Shown in pieces: positions 16,143 through 25,263 of a stretch of DNA of 33,622 bases. Below the pieces are notes generated by a model. That model was not told the DNA's origin and made no database searches. It saw only the letters and a program-made list of their open reading frames with translations. The number at the start of each line of letters is the position of its first letter. Positions within the stretch are counted from its first letter, which is position 1. Source of the stretch: Defluviitaleaceae bacterium (lineage in GTDB: Bacteria; Bacillota; Clostridia; Lachnospirales; WRAA01); contig WRAW01000022.1 of the NCBI GenBank assembly GCA_009780015.1, forward strand, positions 1 through 33,622, read 5' to 3'. Position numbers and translations under genes: made by a program.

Positions 16143-17606
16143 TTAATAATTGCCTTCCTCGATAAGCTGCAAAACTGTTTCCAGCGCGTCCATACCCTCG
16201 CGGTTGAAGTGGTGTGGGACTGTGCCCGCCTCAAGGGGGCGGCCGTGGCGGTCGGTGACATAGAATAGGTCTGCCTGAAAAACTATGCCGCTGTTAGGTA
16301 AGGCTACATAGGTTCTCCGACCTCCAAAAGCCCCGCCGGTGACTTCGCCCACAAGGGTGGCGAAGCCTGTGTCCTTTGCGATCCACGCGGAAGCTTCGGT
16401 GGCGGAGCCCATTCCTGAACCTGTCAGCAACCAAACCTTGCCGTCAAAGGCCGGCTGATTATCAAAGCGATCAAAATGGCGCGGGTTAACCGTTGTCTGA
16501 ATACGAAAGCCGTAGTCCATACGTTCCATGTCGGTCATGTTAATATCCGGCAAATTGTAATTTTCCAAAATTTCGGCAATGGGGCGCATCTGGTCGTCTC
16601 TGGAGTGGATCATGCTTGTGACGGAAATACCCCGGCCTAATAGTGAGCTTGTGTATTGCGTGGAATACTCCCCGTACACCACAAACGCGTAACCGTCAAC
16701 CCTGGAATTGCTTTCGATATTCGGCCCGATTATAAGCCGGTGGAACCAGATCATATTTCCGCCTCGGTTTCTCCTCAGGTCTACGATAAGATGCTCAGAA
16801 TCCCTGATTTCCTCATAGAAATCGAACACTTGCGATTCATCTTGCTGTGTGGGATATCCCCCAAAACTGTTTATTGATAGATAAGCTATCCGGCCTTCTT
16901 CAATAATTTCCGTAGTAATATTTGGGGCGTTTGCAATTATTTCATCATTCAGGAGGTCAGCCAGCCGCAGCGTCTCCTCAAAATCTCCGGCTTCCATTGC
17001 CTGCACCATGTCCGAGGCCAGTTCCGGCTCTCCGTATAAGACGGCTCTGTCAATGAGAATTTGCCGCTGCCTTTCCGAGCCTGTCAAATTTGCCGCCTCC
17101 GCGTTTTCGGCGGCCTCGGGGCGGCTAAACGCAACTACATGCGGCCGGCTTATCCTTTGGATTGCCGATGGGGAAAACCATGCACGTTGATGGGCGTGCG
17201 TATCGTTGATAATGTTATAGAGCGTCTGAGGGCCGAGAAGACTAAAATGCCCAACTCCAACCAGAGGAGCGAAATTATAAACAAGCTCAACGTAAAACTC
17301 AATCACGTCCATATCGGGATTGGCAAGTACGGCTTCCCGTACGTTTCCGATAATGGCCGGGATATCCGCCCCATGCGCCCAGTACGCCACGTCGAACAGG
17401 GCGAAGTTATTCTCCAGTACGTACAGCATGTAGTCCAAATCTTCCAAGAATTGAACATACGTCAGACCAGTATCTTCGTCCGCTCCGATGGCCTCCTTTG
17501 GCTCTTCCTCCACTGCTGTGGAATAGTTTTCTTCCGGCTGCGTCCCACAAGCTGTAATAAGAAATCCGACAAGGATAAAGAGAGTTACAAACCGAAGTTT
17601 CATCAT
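16143..17606 (-). CDS. S41-family peptidase-like lipoprotein
   Basis: The 487-aa protein begins with a lipoprotein signal peptide (MMKLRFVTLFILVGFLITAC, lipid-modified Cys20), followed by an acidic low-complexity linker. After about residue 50 comes a helical N-terminal region. The C-terminal half has the tail-specific protease fold: GRIAYLSINSFGG near 245, HLIVDLRRNRGGN near 275, WLLTGSGMGSATEASAW with candidate catalytic Ser401, and LVGEVTGGAFGGRR. It is expected on the outer face of the membrane. The start overlaps the stop of the upstream 961-aa gene as ATGA with GGAGAG in front, so it is translationally coupled to the Hsp70 cluster. The general base cannot be fixed from sequence alone. 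Confidence 0.85.
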   Translation of the reverse strand: MMKLRFVTLFILVGFLITACGTQPEENYSTAVEEEPKEAIGADEDTGLTYVQFLEDLDYMLYVLENNFALFDVAYWAHGADIPAIIGNVREAVLANPDMDVIEFYVELVYNFAPLVGVGHFSLLGPQTLYNIINDTHAHQRAWFSPSAIQRISRPHVVAFSRPEAAENAEAANLTGSERQRQILIDRAVLYGEPELASDMVQAMEAGDFEETLRLADLLNDEIIANAPNITTEIIEEGRIAYLSINSFGGYPTQQDESQVFDFYEEIRDSEHLIVDLRRNRGGNMIWFHRLIIGPNIESNSRVDGYAFVVYGEYSTQYTSSLLGRGISVTSMIHSRDDQMRPIAEILENYNLPDINMTDMERMDYGFRIQTTVNPRHFDRFDNQPAFDGKVWLLTGSGMGSATEASAWIAKDTGFATLVGEVTGGAFGGRRTYVALPNSGIVFQADLFYVTDRHGRPLEAGTVPHHFNREGMDALETVLQLIEEGNY

Positions 17607-20488
17607 AGCAGCTCTCCTTTAATCATGCAGTCGTCGCGGAGGTAATCGGATACGATCTCCTCGACCTTGTCGTAGCGGAACATCTGTTCGTAGATGAGCG
17701 CGTTGTTGAGCATGAAGTAGGGGTCGTCCGTGTCTTCCATCAGGGATTTCTCGCTGCTGATAATTGTTTCCATGTTGGTATCGACCGAACCGGACTTGGA
17801 CGTTTCCGAGAAGTAGTATTCGATTGTTTCACCGGAAAAATGGACTACATGGCAGGTATAGATTCCGAAGAAGAGGTAGTTCATCTTGATGTGCGTGAAT
17901 TCGGAATCGGCTGAGAAGCGGCATACCAGGTAGACGTCCTTGTCGGGCAGGGTTCTGTATGTGAATGGCGTGTTCTTAACTAGATACGTGCCGAAAGTGT
18001 TTTTGTCTTTGACGCGCTTGAAGGTTGGCAGGAGTATCCCGCGCGACTGCGCCGCGGCGAATGTCCGCTGCATTATATAGTCGGAGGACGCGGTTGTCAC
18101 GCCTCCTTGCAGGTACGCGTATGCCAGCCCGTAACCCAGGCGCGTGTCGCCGTATTTTATGAACTGCCGCTCCAGGATGTCGATTATCGCGGGCTCCGGC
18201 AGGCTGCCGCGTATCATTATCTCATAGACGCAGTTTGTCAGGTATGCCGGTATGACGCGGCTTCGCGGGTCATTGTTGTATATTCTGGCAAAGACTCGCT
18301 GTGAACCGCTGTCGAAGCTGTGGGTGAACAGGCTGTCGGCGATGATCTTTTCGTCCAGGCGGACGTCGTCCGCGCCAAGCTGATGCAGAGCGCCCGAAAG
18401 CGCGTGCCATTCCTCCTGCGCCCCCCTATAGTATTGTAGCACAATCTCCAGAAAAGCTTTGTCGAACCATGACTTGAGTATCAATTCATAGGCGACGTTT
18501 ACAGCGATAGGGATAAGCGCCTGTTTTTCGGGGTTGTCCGGGGAGGCGTTCACTACCGTAAGTATGCGAACCAGAGCCTTGAAGAGCGCGCGCTCCTTGA
18601 CGCAGTGGGGTTTTGTCGAAATGAGGCGGGCGGCGCGCTCAAGCTGCGCTGTTTCCATAAAGACTTCGAGCATTTTCTCCACATGCTTGTCGCTGATGTA
18701 CTTGTCGTCAAGCTGGGAATAGTGTTCAAGCGCGGCGGTATGGTTGTCGAGCGCTGCGCACAGGCTGCCGAGAGCCGCCGTAGCCTGTGTCGCGAAGGAT
18801 TCGGAAATGTTTTCGAGCTTGAGGCTGCGGCCGAGTATTTCCACACCAAAGCTCAGTTTGTCGCCATGTTTGCGGATTACGCGCACAGAGCGCTCAAGCG
18901 CGCTCTCAAGCGATATAAAGTAGCGGGAGAGCGCGATCAGCAGGTTGTCGCTGTCAACGCCCTTGCTGAAGCAGTAGCGTAGGGTCTCGAAGTTTGCGCG
19001 CGGCGCGTACTTGGCCACGGTTATCTGGGTTTCGACAAGACGCCGCATGTCCTTTGTGAAGCATATGCAGCTAAAGTCGGCGCCGGCAGCGCTGATCCGC
19101 ACTTGACCGCCCACGACTTCATAGCGCTGCGAACGGCTCTTTTCCTTCTCGCTTACCCAAACTTGCCGCACGTCGGGGTTGGAGAAAGTAAGCTCGTATG
19201 TAAACAGGCAAGGCCAGAGCTTGGCGGATATCCCGGCCGCGTAGTAAGCAAGGCGTGCCAGCGCCTCATTGCTGCTTAACAGGCTGTCGGCAAGGCTCAC
19301 ATTGTTGCGCTGCTCGAACTCCATGCAATATTCGGTGAAGCGCTTGTAGCTACTGTTGACATAGCGGCCTAGCCCCTTGTCTTCCAGATTATTGTCATAG
19401 GCATAACAGGCAAATTCCAGGATGCTGTCGTGATAGCTGTCTGTCATGTCGGAAAGTTTCTTGTTGGTGATAAGCTGGTGGTATATATAGGCCGCAAGCT
19501 TGGCGTCGTCGGGGTCGTTCAGCGTAAAGACCCGCTTGTCCAGAAATTGCTTGAGCGAGTGGCGCGAGATATCCTCCAGCCTGTTTTCAAAACAGGATCG
19601 CACAACCGCTTCGGCAAGCCCTTCGATAAGTAGCTGCTTGTTTTCGGCTACGCGGTAGTATCTGGAGGCGCCCATGCTGTAGTCGCCGGCTTCGATCAGG
19701 CGCGCCGCCAGCTTCTCAAGCAGCCATTCGCTGTCGCAGGCCGCCAGCAGCGCCTCATAACATGGGTAGGACGGGCGGCGGGCAAAGGTAATGCTGCTTG
19801 CGTAGAAGTCGGCCATATGCCGGATGTCCAGCCCATGCGCCACGCTCCACTGGAACGTGTTGATAATGATGGGATGCGTCCCGGTCAGTTCGAGTTTGCT
19901 ACCCAGAAGACTATAAGCGTGCGCGTACAAAAACGCCCCACGGTATCCGCGCTCGAACGCTTCCTCAAGCGCGACAAAGCTGTCGCCGGGTTCTCCTGCG
20001 ACGCCAAGAGCGGCGCCAAGCACGCACAGTACGAAGCCGTCGTGCTGGAGGTCGCCGCGCGATAAGCGCTCCGTCACGAAGTCTTCCAGCGCGATAACAG
20101 ATTTTTGCATCTCGGCTTCGTTTCCAACCCGCTTGTGCACAACCGCTTGGAAGTACATAAGCAGGGCATACGCGGCGTGCTGCTTGTTCTTGTAGTAATT
20201 GCGGTATGAACGTAGCTGGCGCAGTTGTTCCGACGCGGCTTCGGTGTTGCCCAGCTCCAGGTTGACGAATATCATCGAAAGGTATATCTCTATGCTGCCG
20301 GACCTGCCCGCGAAGGCTGTGACGGCGGTGTGGTTGGCCTCGTGCAAAAACTCACGCTTGCCGCTCACAAAGTAACACTGCCAAAATAAGCCGACCGCGG
20401 CGATGATGTCGGTTACGCTGTTGTCCGCACGGCTAAGCATCCGGCGGCACTTATGCAGTTTTGCCTGAATTCGATCGTGTTGGTTCAC
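17603..20488 (-). CDS. Large helical-repeat protein, C-terminal half of a DUF5717-like protein
   Basis: The 961-aa protein is rich in paired helices resembling TPR/alpha-solenoid, for example ALGSLCAALDNHTAALEHYSQ. A distinct C-terminal end carries VYLVCRFSADSEF and EQMFRYDKVEEIVSDYL. No signal peptide or membrane helix is seen. The GTG start overlaps the stop of the upstream gene as GTGA. I recall DUF5717 proteins of Clostridia as a beta-domain N-terminus joined to such a helical region in one chain, so here the family would be split into two coupled genes. That identification is from memory and tentative. The probable role is a scaffold in the Hsp70 cluster. Confidence 0.72.
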   Translation of the reverse strand: MNQHDRIQAKLHKCRRMLSRADNSVTDIIAAVGLFWQCYFVSGKREFLHEANHTAVTAFAGRSGSIEIYLSMIFVNLELGNTEAASEQLRQLRSYRNYYKNKQHAAYALLMYFQAVVHKRVGNEAEMQKSVIALEDFVTERLSRGDLQHDGFVLCVLGAALGVAGEPGDSFVALEEAFERGYRGAFLYAHAYSLLGSKLELTGTHPIIINTFQWSVAHGLDIRHMADFYASSITFARRPSYPCYEALLAACDSEWLLEKLAARLIEAGDYSMGASRYYRVAENKQLLIEGLAEAVVRSCFENRLEDISRHSLKQFLDKRVFTLNDPDDAKLAAYIYHQLITNKKLSDMTDSYHDSILEFACYAYDNNLEDKGLGRYVNSSYKRFTEYCMEFEQRNNVSLADSLLSSNEALARLAYYAAGISAKLWPCLFTYELTFSNPDVRQVWVSEKEKSRSQRYEVVGGQVRISAAGADFSCICFTKDMRRLVETQITVAKYAPRANFETLRYCFSKGVDSDNLLIALSRYFISLESALERSVRVIRKHGDKLSFGVEILGRSLKLENISESFATQATAALGSLCAALDNHTAALEHYSQLDDKYISDKHVEKMLEVFMETAQLERAARLISTKPHCVKERALFKALVRILTVVNASPDNPEKQALIPIAVNVAYELILKSWFDKAFLEIVLQYYRGAQEEWHALSGALHQLGADDVRLDEKIIADSLFTHSFDSGSQRVFARIYNNDPRSRVIPAYLTNCVYEIMIRGSLPEPAIIDILERQFIKYGDTRLGYGLAYAYLQGGVTTASSDYIMQRTFAAAQSRGILLPTFKRVKDKNTFGTYLVKNTPFTYRTLPDKDVYLVCRFSADSEFTHIKMNYLFFGIYTCHVVHFSGETIEYYFSETSKSGSVDTNMETIISSEKSLMEDTDDPYFMLNNALIYEQMFRYDKVEEIVSDYLRDDCMIKGELL

Positions 20489-21693
20489 TGGTCTAGCTCC
20501 CCGATGGTAATGCTCAGGTTCTTGTTGAACACGCGCTCGCCCTGGGTTATGCGTACGTGAAGCTCTCCCGAGATGGTGGGCTGCTTCTTAATCAGCATCT
20601 GCGCGCTCTGTATAGGCGAAAGCTTTGCCGTAAAGCCGACTTCGCTGCCTCCCGGCGGAACATCAAGTACGGTGTCCTTGTAATCTAAACGAATGAAGCT
20701 GTCGCTTACGCTAAGCTCGAGGCTTGCCGGGGCGCCGCTGAGGTTACGGATTACGAGCGCCCCACGGCTGCCCGTTTTGAGATAAGCGTTGTTTACACGG
20801 CACTCAAAGGCCGGGCCGGCCTTCACCTTTATTCCTATTTCAGTACTGCCGATAACTATACTTTCGCTCACACGGCCCGAACGTATCTTCGTCGGATCAA
20901 TCGAGTAGGCTAGGCCGGCGGTATTGCCCCCCGCGAAGTCTTCCTCGGTGATGATGTCCTTTGCCAGGCTCAGCCACGCCGAAGAGTACTTCACCTTGGC
21001 TTCCGTCTCGAAACTGCCCCAGAGCTGCCTCTGCAGCGTTATGACCCCGTGCACGGGCGTTGTCGCGCGCTCGATTATTTCATGTTCAAGAATAACTGGG
21101 CCTCCATGTACGGAAAGGGCAACCGGATTCTTGAGCTTGTGCATTACAAGAAAGCTCTCCAGCGCCAAACGAACATTGGGTGCGGCACGCATACTCTCGT
21201 ATATGTCTATATGCTCGGTGTCATGCTCTTTCAGCCAGTTAGCGAACTCGTCGCTCACAAACGCGGCCGCTGCGGCTTGCGGCTGTTTGCGGGCATAGGC
21301 CGCAAAGTCTTTCAGGCTTCCAAGCCGCGCGCCGTCAAGCTCAAGAACCCGTGGAACGACCTTGATTATAACAGGCACAACCCTCTCACCGCCGCTTGTA
21401 GTCAACAATATGCTGGTATGGACAATCTCACCCATTGCGTAGCTGCCGGCGGGAACCTTGTAAGCCAGGCGGAATTGATTGGCGCGAAATTCCGTATTGT
21501 CCAAGACGAGCATAGGGCCGGCAGACACCAGGGAGCCCTCAAGCGTCTGTCCGCCGGCGTTCTTAATAACAAGCGCGCCGCTGGTACCGGCGGGGGTGGT
21601 TTCGATTATCAGCTTGTCGTTAATAAGGTTATCACCGCTGACGGACAACTTGGGAAGAGGATATTCAAGATGGGGTGCGTCTGATGCGTTCAT
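20485..21693 (-). CDS. Beta-sandwich protein, N-terminal half of a DUF5717-like protein
   Basis: I chose the ATG at 21693 (402 aa), which has AAAGG upstream and begins MNASDAPHLEYPLPKLSVSG. An alternative TTG at 21729 has no ribosome binding site. Residues 10-130 look like an immunoglobulin-like beta domain (GALVIKNAGGQTLEGSLVS). A helical insert follows (LKDFAAYARKQPQAAA, ANWLKEHDTEH), then two further beta domains with GVITLQRQLWGSFETEAKV and GALVIRNLSGAPASLELSV. The order matches my memory of DUF5717 N-termini. No catalytic motif is apparent, and it is probably a binding or scaffold module partnered with the next gene, to which it is coupled by a 4-nt overlap. Confidence 0.72.
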   Translation of the reverse strand: MNASDAPHLEYPLPKLSVSGDNLINDKLIIETTPAGTSGALVIKNAGGQTLEGSLVSAGPMLVLDNTEFRANQFRLAYKVPAGSYAMGEIVHTSILLTTSGGERVVPVIIKVVPRVLELDGARLGSLKDFAAYARKQPQAAAAAFVSDEFANWLKEHDTEHIDIYESMRAAPNVRLALESFLVMHKLKNPVALSVHGGPVILEHEIIERATTPVHGVITLQRQLWGSFETEAKVKYSSAWLSLAKDIITEEDFAGGNTAGLAYSIDPTKIRSGRVSESIVIGSTEIGIKVKAGPAFECRVNNAYLKTGSRGALVIRNLSGAPASLELSVSDSFIRLDYKDTVLDVPPGGSEVGFTAKLSPIQSAQMLIKKQPTISGELHVRITQGERVFNKNLSITIGELDQ

Positions 21694-21741
21694 GGAATAT
21701 GAACCTTTCAATTTATTAAATCCGCACAATTTGCGGAAAGA

Positions 21742-22953
21742 TTAATCCATTCGGCCTTTCATGTCATCCAGCCGGATATCTATCTGTTCCTTTATGGCCG
21801 CGATTGCGCGGACTTCGTTTCGGCCCTGTTCGTCGAGCCTGTCCGCGATTTGGCGGAGGGTTTGGGTCAACTCTTGGTTGCCGCGCGTCATTTGCGTCAG
21901 ATTGCTTTCCAGGCCGTCTGTCAGTTCCTTGAGGGAGCGCGCCACGTGATGATCCAATATCGTTCCGAAGCCTTCGCCGAGCTTGCGCGTCAGATCTTCC
22001 AGAGTTGCCTCATAGTTCTTCACGACCTTGTCCGGGGAGTGCTTTTCCAGTTCGCTGAGCATGTTTGCCAGCGTACCGGCAACGTCCGAGAACTGGGTCA
22101 TGGCCAGCAGCAGTCTTTCGTTGGACTGGTTGGCCCCGGCCTGCAACTGAGCCGCCCGGGATATCTGGCCGTCCCAGCGGCTCATGGGTTCCTTCAGAAG
22201 AGTGTCTACATCGGCGAGCTTTATGAGAGTATGTTCGATGCTTCGCGACATCTCGCCAAGGCTCTTGCTTACGGAGGCGGACAGGCTGTCGCCCATGACC
22301 CTGCTCGCGGCGGCGAAGGCGTCGCTCTGGGCTTCGATTGCGTCGGAAAGCGTGCCTCTGAGGATCGAGAGGTTGGCCACTATGTCCGGTGTGAAGAACT
22401 TGGCGACCTCACGCGATATGTACGAACTAACCTCGTCCACGAGCCGTTCGCGGGCAAGGTCGGCGTCGAACACGGAGCTACACAGGCGTATCAGCAACCA
22501 CAGAGCGATGGCGCTAAGGCCGAACGCAACGCGCGCCGGCTCGAATATCAGCGCCAAAACCAGGCCGATAAGCACAATAGAATGCTCGAAGCCTTCGGTA
22601 AAATTAAGTGCACCCGAAAAGCTCCAGCCGAAATAACTGAGCTTGCCCACGTGCGTAGCCGCGATGTCCCTGACGCTGGCCGATGTAATGCCGCTTTCAC
22701 ACAGGCCGGCGTAATCCTTTGCTACCTTGTTAAGAATAGCGGCGCGTCCGTCCTTGAGTTCGGCGAGGCTCTTCACCGCGCGCGAATTAAGGCCGACGAT
22801 AGTCCTCTGAGCCTGGTATGCGATGAACAGGCTGACGCGCAGCAACATTACGGCCAGCGCGGCTCCCGCGAAAGCCACATATGCCGCGAACGCGTTTTCG
22901 GGAACATTCAGGACATTGAAAAAATATATGAATTGGTCGAATTGTATAGGCAA
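21742..22953 (-). CDS. Membrane protein with long C-terminal coiled coil
   Basis: The 403-aa protein has hydrophobic segments at about residues 21-46 (AYVAFAGAALAVMLLRVSLF), 125-137 and 142-158, with a soluble stretch at 50-110. From about 165 to the end it is a long amphipathic coiled coil with A/S/L-rich heptads and paired DVAGTLANMLSELEKH and LRQIADRLDEQGR segments. The layout resembles MotA/TolQ-type stators or methyl-accepting coiled coils, but I see no signature of either. It is the first gene of the Hsp70 cluster, beginning at a TTG behind AAGGTGA. It could anchor the system at the membrane. I do not recognise the family. Confidence 0.72.
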   Translation of the reverse strand: MPIQFDQFIYFFNVLNVPENAFAAYVAFAGAALAVMLLRVSLFIAYQAQRTIVGLNSRAVKSLAELKDGRAAILNKVAKDYAGLCESGITSASVRDIAATHVGKLSYFGWSFSGALNFTEGFEHSIVLIGLVLALIFEPARVAFGLSAIALWLLIRLCSSVFDADLARERLVDEVSSYISREVAKFFTPDIVANLSILRGTLSDAIEAQSDAFAAASRVMGDSLSASVSKSLGEMSRSIEHTLIKLADVDTLLKEPMSRWDGQISRAAQLQAGANQSNERLLLAMTQFSDVAGTLANMLSELEKHSPDKVVKNYEATLEDLTRKLGEGFGTILDHHVARSLKELTDGLESNLTQMTRGNQELTQTLRQIADRLDEQGRNEVRAIAAIKEQIDIRLDDMKGRMD

Positions 22954-22969
22954 GGGATCACCTTATGTC

Positions 22970-23137
22970 TAAGAACCTGTGTTCAATACCGCTCAACGCC
23001 GTCTGGAAGGTTAATTTTCCGCCACTCGTCGTCAGTCGCTCCTTGCGTACCGCTTGGGTACGCGGCGTCGCTCCTTCCTAGATTGGCGAAAAATCGCCTC
23101 TTCTAGCCGACATTTCGGTTATTGATACAGGTTCTAA
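22970..23137 (-). repeat. Palindromic element D
   Basis: Arms AGAACCTGTGTTCAATACCG (from 22972) and CGGTTATTGATACAGGTTCT (to 23135) pair with few mismatches. The core is in reverse orientation to A and E: TTTTCCGCCACTCGTCGTCA, a central GCGTACC/GGGTACGC hairpin and TTGGCGAAAAATCGCC. The right end supplies the TAG stop of glyS (23134-23136). The element forms the whole gap between glyS and the first gene of the Hsp70 cluster, so it may separate or couple the two transcripts. Confidence 0.78.
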
Positions 23138-24537
23138 TACTTCAACATCTCGTCAAGATATGCCGCAAGCGCGACTATGGGTATTCTTTCCTGTTCCATT
23201 GAGTCGCGTTCGCGCACGGTTACTGCGCCGTCCTCCAGCGATTCAAAGTCGAAGGTTATGCAAAACGGCGTACCGGCCTCGTCCTGGCGGCGATAGCGCT
23301 TGCCGATGGAGCCGGCGTCGTCGTAGTCGCACGGGAAATTGGCGCATAGCTCTTCGTAAACCTGGGTCGCTCCGGGCGCAAGCTTCTTGGAAAGCGGAAG
23401 CACGGCGGCCTTGACCGGCGCGAGAGCCGGGTGGAAGCGCATAACCGTGCGGACGTCGCCCTCGGCTACTTCTTCTTCATCATAAGCGTCGCACAGGAAA
23501 GCCAGCAGCACCCGGTCTACCCCAAGCGACGGCTCGATGCAGAACGGCACGTACTTCTTAGGTTCGCCGCCTTCTTCGCCCGGTTCAAAGTAAGTCATAT
23601 CTTCGTTTGAATGCTCCTGATGCTGTTTCAGGTCGTAGTTCGTGCGGTTCGCGACGCCCCAAAGCTCGCCCCAGCCGAACGGGAAGTGGTACTCGATGTC
23701 TGTTGTGGCCGTCGAATAATGGGAGAGCTGCTCGGGCGCGTGGTTTTGCAGGCGCAGGTTGTCCTCGCTGATGTTAAGCGACATAAGCCAGTCCACGCAA
23801 AACCTCTTCCAGTGCAGGAACCATTCCATGTCGGTTCCCGGCTCACAGAAGAATTCCAGTTCCATCTGCTCGAACTCGCGCGTACGGAATATGAAGTTGC
23901 CCGGCGTTATCTCGTTGCGGAACGACTTGCCGATCTGCGCTATACCAAACGGTATCTTCTTGCGCGAGGTGCGCTGTACGTTTTTGAAATTAACAAATAT
24001 TCCCTGAGCTGTCTCCGGGCGCAGGTATACGGCGTTCTTGCTCTCATCCGTTACTCCGGCGTGGGTTTTGAACATCAGGTTGAACGTGCGTATATCGGTA
24101 AAGTTGCACTTTCCGCAGCTTGGGCACACGATGCCGTTTTCGGCGATAAACCCCGTCATGCGCTCGTTATCCCAGCCCCAAAGGTTGGGCGTCTCCCCCC
24201 GCGCGGTCATATAGTCCTCGATAAGGTTGTCGGCGCGGAAGCGCTCCTTGCACTCCTTGCAGTCCATCAACGGGTCCGAAAAGCCGCCCACATGCCCCGA
24301 CGCCACCCATACCTGCGAGTTCATGAGTATCGCCGAGTCCAGTCCCACGTTGTACGGGCACTCCTGAACAAACTTCTTCCACCACGCCTTCTTGACGTTG
24401 TTTTTAAGCTCCACACCCAGCGGGCCGTAGTCCCAGCTATTGGCAAGGCCGCCATAAATCTGCGAGCCGGGGTATATAAAGCCGCGGCTTTTACAAAGCG
24501 CTACGATCTTCTCCATTGATTTGCTCGAATTTTCCAA
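23134..24537 (-). CDS. glyS: Glycyl-tRNA synthetase, class II homodimeric type
   Basis: The enzyme charges tRNA-Gly with glycine. The 467-aa protein matches the single-chain alpha2 type found in many Gram-positives, unlike the two-subunit glyQ/glyS type. Visible parts are [20 protein letters not shown] near the start, class II motif 2 ([20 protein letters not shown]), [13 protein letters not shown], motif 3 ([16 protein letters not shown]), and a C-terminal anticodon-binding domain from about 360 ([14 protein letters not shown]). The insert with paired CPSCGKC and CKECKERF cysteines could bind zinc. The TTG start is preceded by AGGAG at 8 nt. The leader is short, about 50 nt, with no room for a T-box riboswitch. 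The stop codon is formed by palindromic element D. Confidence 0.96.
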   Translation of the reverse strand: MENSSKSMEKIVALCKSRGFIYPGSQIYGGLANSWDYGPLGVELKNNVKKAWWKKFVQECPYNVGLDSAILMNSQVWVASGHVGGFSDPLMDCKECKERFRADNLIEDYMTARGETPNLWGWDNERMTGFIAENGIVCPSCGKCNFTDIRTFNLMFKTHAGVTDESKNAVYLRPETAQGIFVNFKNVQRTSRKKIPFGIAQIGKSFRNEITPGNFIFRTREFEQMELEFFCEPGTDMEWFLHWKRFCVDWLMSLNISEDNLRLQNHAPEQLSHYSTATTDIEYHFPFGWGELWGVANRTNYDLKQHQEHSNEDMTYFEPGEEGGEPKKYVPFCIEPSLGVDRVLLAFLCDAYDEEEVAEGDVRTVMRFHPALAPVKAAVLPLSKKLAPGATQVYEELCANFPCDYDDAGSIGKRYRRQDEAGTPFCITFDFESLEDGAVTVRERDSMEQERIPIVALAAYLDEMLKY

Positions 24538-24594
24538 TTCAATTTCTCCTTATCCATAGTCTTTTCATCTGCAAGCGGAATTGCCACACTGTTT

Positions 24595-24622
24595 ATGATA
24601 CAGCATTTACGGGATTTGTCAA
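24595..24622 (-). promoter_or_regulatory. Sigma-A-type promoter of glyS
   Basis: On the minus strand TTGACA (24617-24622), a 16-nt spacer and TATCAT (24595-24600) lie about 60 nt before the glyS start codon. The match to the vegetative consensus is good. It is back-to-back with the promoter of the divergent sigma factor gene. Confidence 0.7.
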
Positions 24623-24647
24623 GGATTTGGCTTCGACACTTCCCACA

Positions 24648-24676
24648 TTGCAAAAAAGCTTTTTAAATGCTAAAAT
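24648..24676 (+). promoter_or_regulatory. Sigma-A-type promoter of the ECF sigma operon
   Basis: TTGCAA (24648-24653), a 17-nt spacer and TAAAAT (24671-24676) lie 35 nt before the ATG of the sigma gene. This is a near-consensus vegetative promoter, so the operon need not depend on its own sigma factor. Confidence 0.65.
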
Positions 24677-24711
24677 ACCAGGCAAGAGTATATTTGTTAA
24701 GGGTGAAGTGA

Positions 24712-25263
24712 ATGGTTGGCTTCACAATTATAAACGCAATGGACAACGATGCCGACAAAAGCAAGATAGCACGTATTTTTGACGAATACTACTATCTTAT
24801 GCTGCATATCGCGATGGAAGTGTTAAAAGACCGCGATCTGGCCGAGGATGCTGTTTCGGAGAGCGTTGAAAAGCTTATAAAGAATATTTCAAATATCGGC
24901 GAGGTTTCTTGTTACAAGACCAAGTCGTACATTGTTATTATTGTAAAGAATACTTCAATAAATCTCTTGAAAAAAATGTGCCTAAGTGAAAACCATTTTG
25001 ACGAGACGGCGGAAGTTGTCGACCCGGATTCACCTATCCCGGAAAAACTTGTGAGTATGGAGGGGTACGAGAACTTGGTGGACATTATCAAATCTCTGCC
25101 GCCTGCCCTGAAAGATGCGGCAATACTATCTCTTGTCCACGACCGAAGCCACAGCGAAATAGCGGAGGAATTGGGGATAAGCTATGATGCCGTAAAAATG
25201 CGGCTATCACGGGCAAAACAGGTAATAAGAAATGCTTTGGGAGGTGGGCATCCTGTCGAATAA
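24712..25263 (+). CDS. ECF-type RNA polymerase sigma factor
   Basis: The 183-aa protein has region 2 at about residues 15-80 (YYLMLHIAMEVLKDRDLAED, AVSESVEKLI, with the AWxxxIxxN-like SYIVIIVKNTSINLL) and region 4 at about 120-175. Region 4 carries SHSEIAEELGISYDAVKMRL and SRAKQVIRNA, the helix-turn-helix that reads the -35 box. It directs RNA polymerase to a small regulon, usually envelope stress or signal response. The ATG follows AGGGTGA. The end overlaps the downstream DUF4367 gene, its presumed regulator. A second sigma/DUF4367 pair lies at 29.3-30.7 kb on the other strand. Confidence 0.92.
   Translation: MVGFTIINAMDNDADKSKIARIFDEYYYLMLHIAMEVLKDRDLAEDAVSESVEKLIKNISNIGEVSCYKTKSYIVIIVKNTSINLLKKMCLSENHFDETAEVVDPDSPIPEKLVSMEGYENLVDIIKSLPPALKDAAILSLVHDRSHSEIAEELGISYDAVKMRLSRAKQVIRNALGGGHPVE

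Noticed and set aside
21742-22953. Zorya-type anti-phage system (ZorA-like membrane coiled coil)
   Set aside because: No ZorB (OmpA-like), helicase or nuclease partner is found, and the membrane topology does not clearly match MotA-type proteins.
24538-24616. T-box riboswitch upstream of glyS
   Set aside because: The promoter leaves only about 50 nt of leader, and no T-box consensus or terminator/antiterminator is present.
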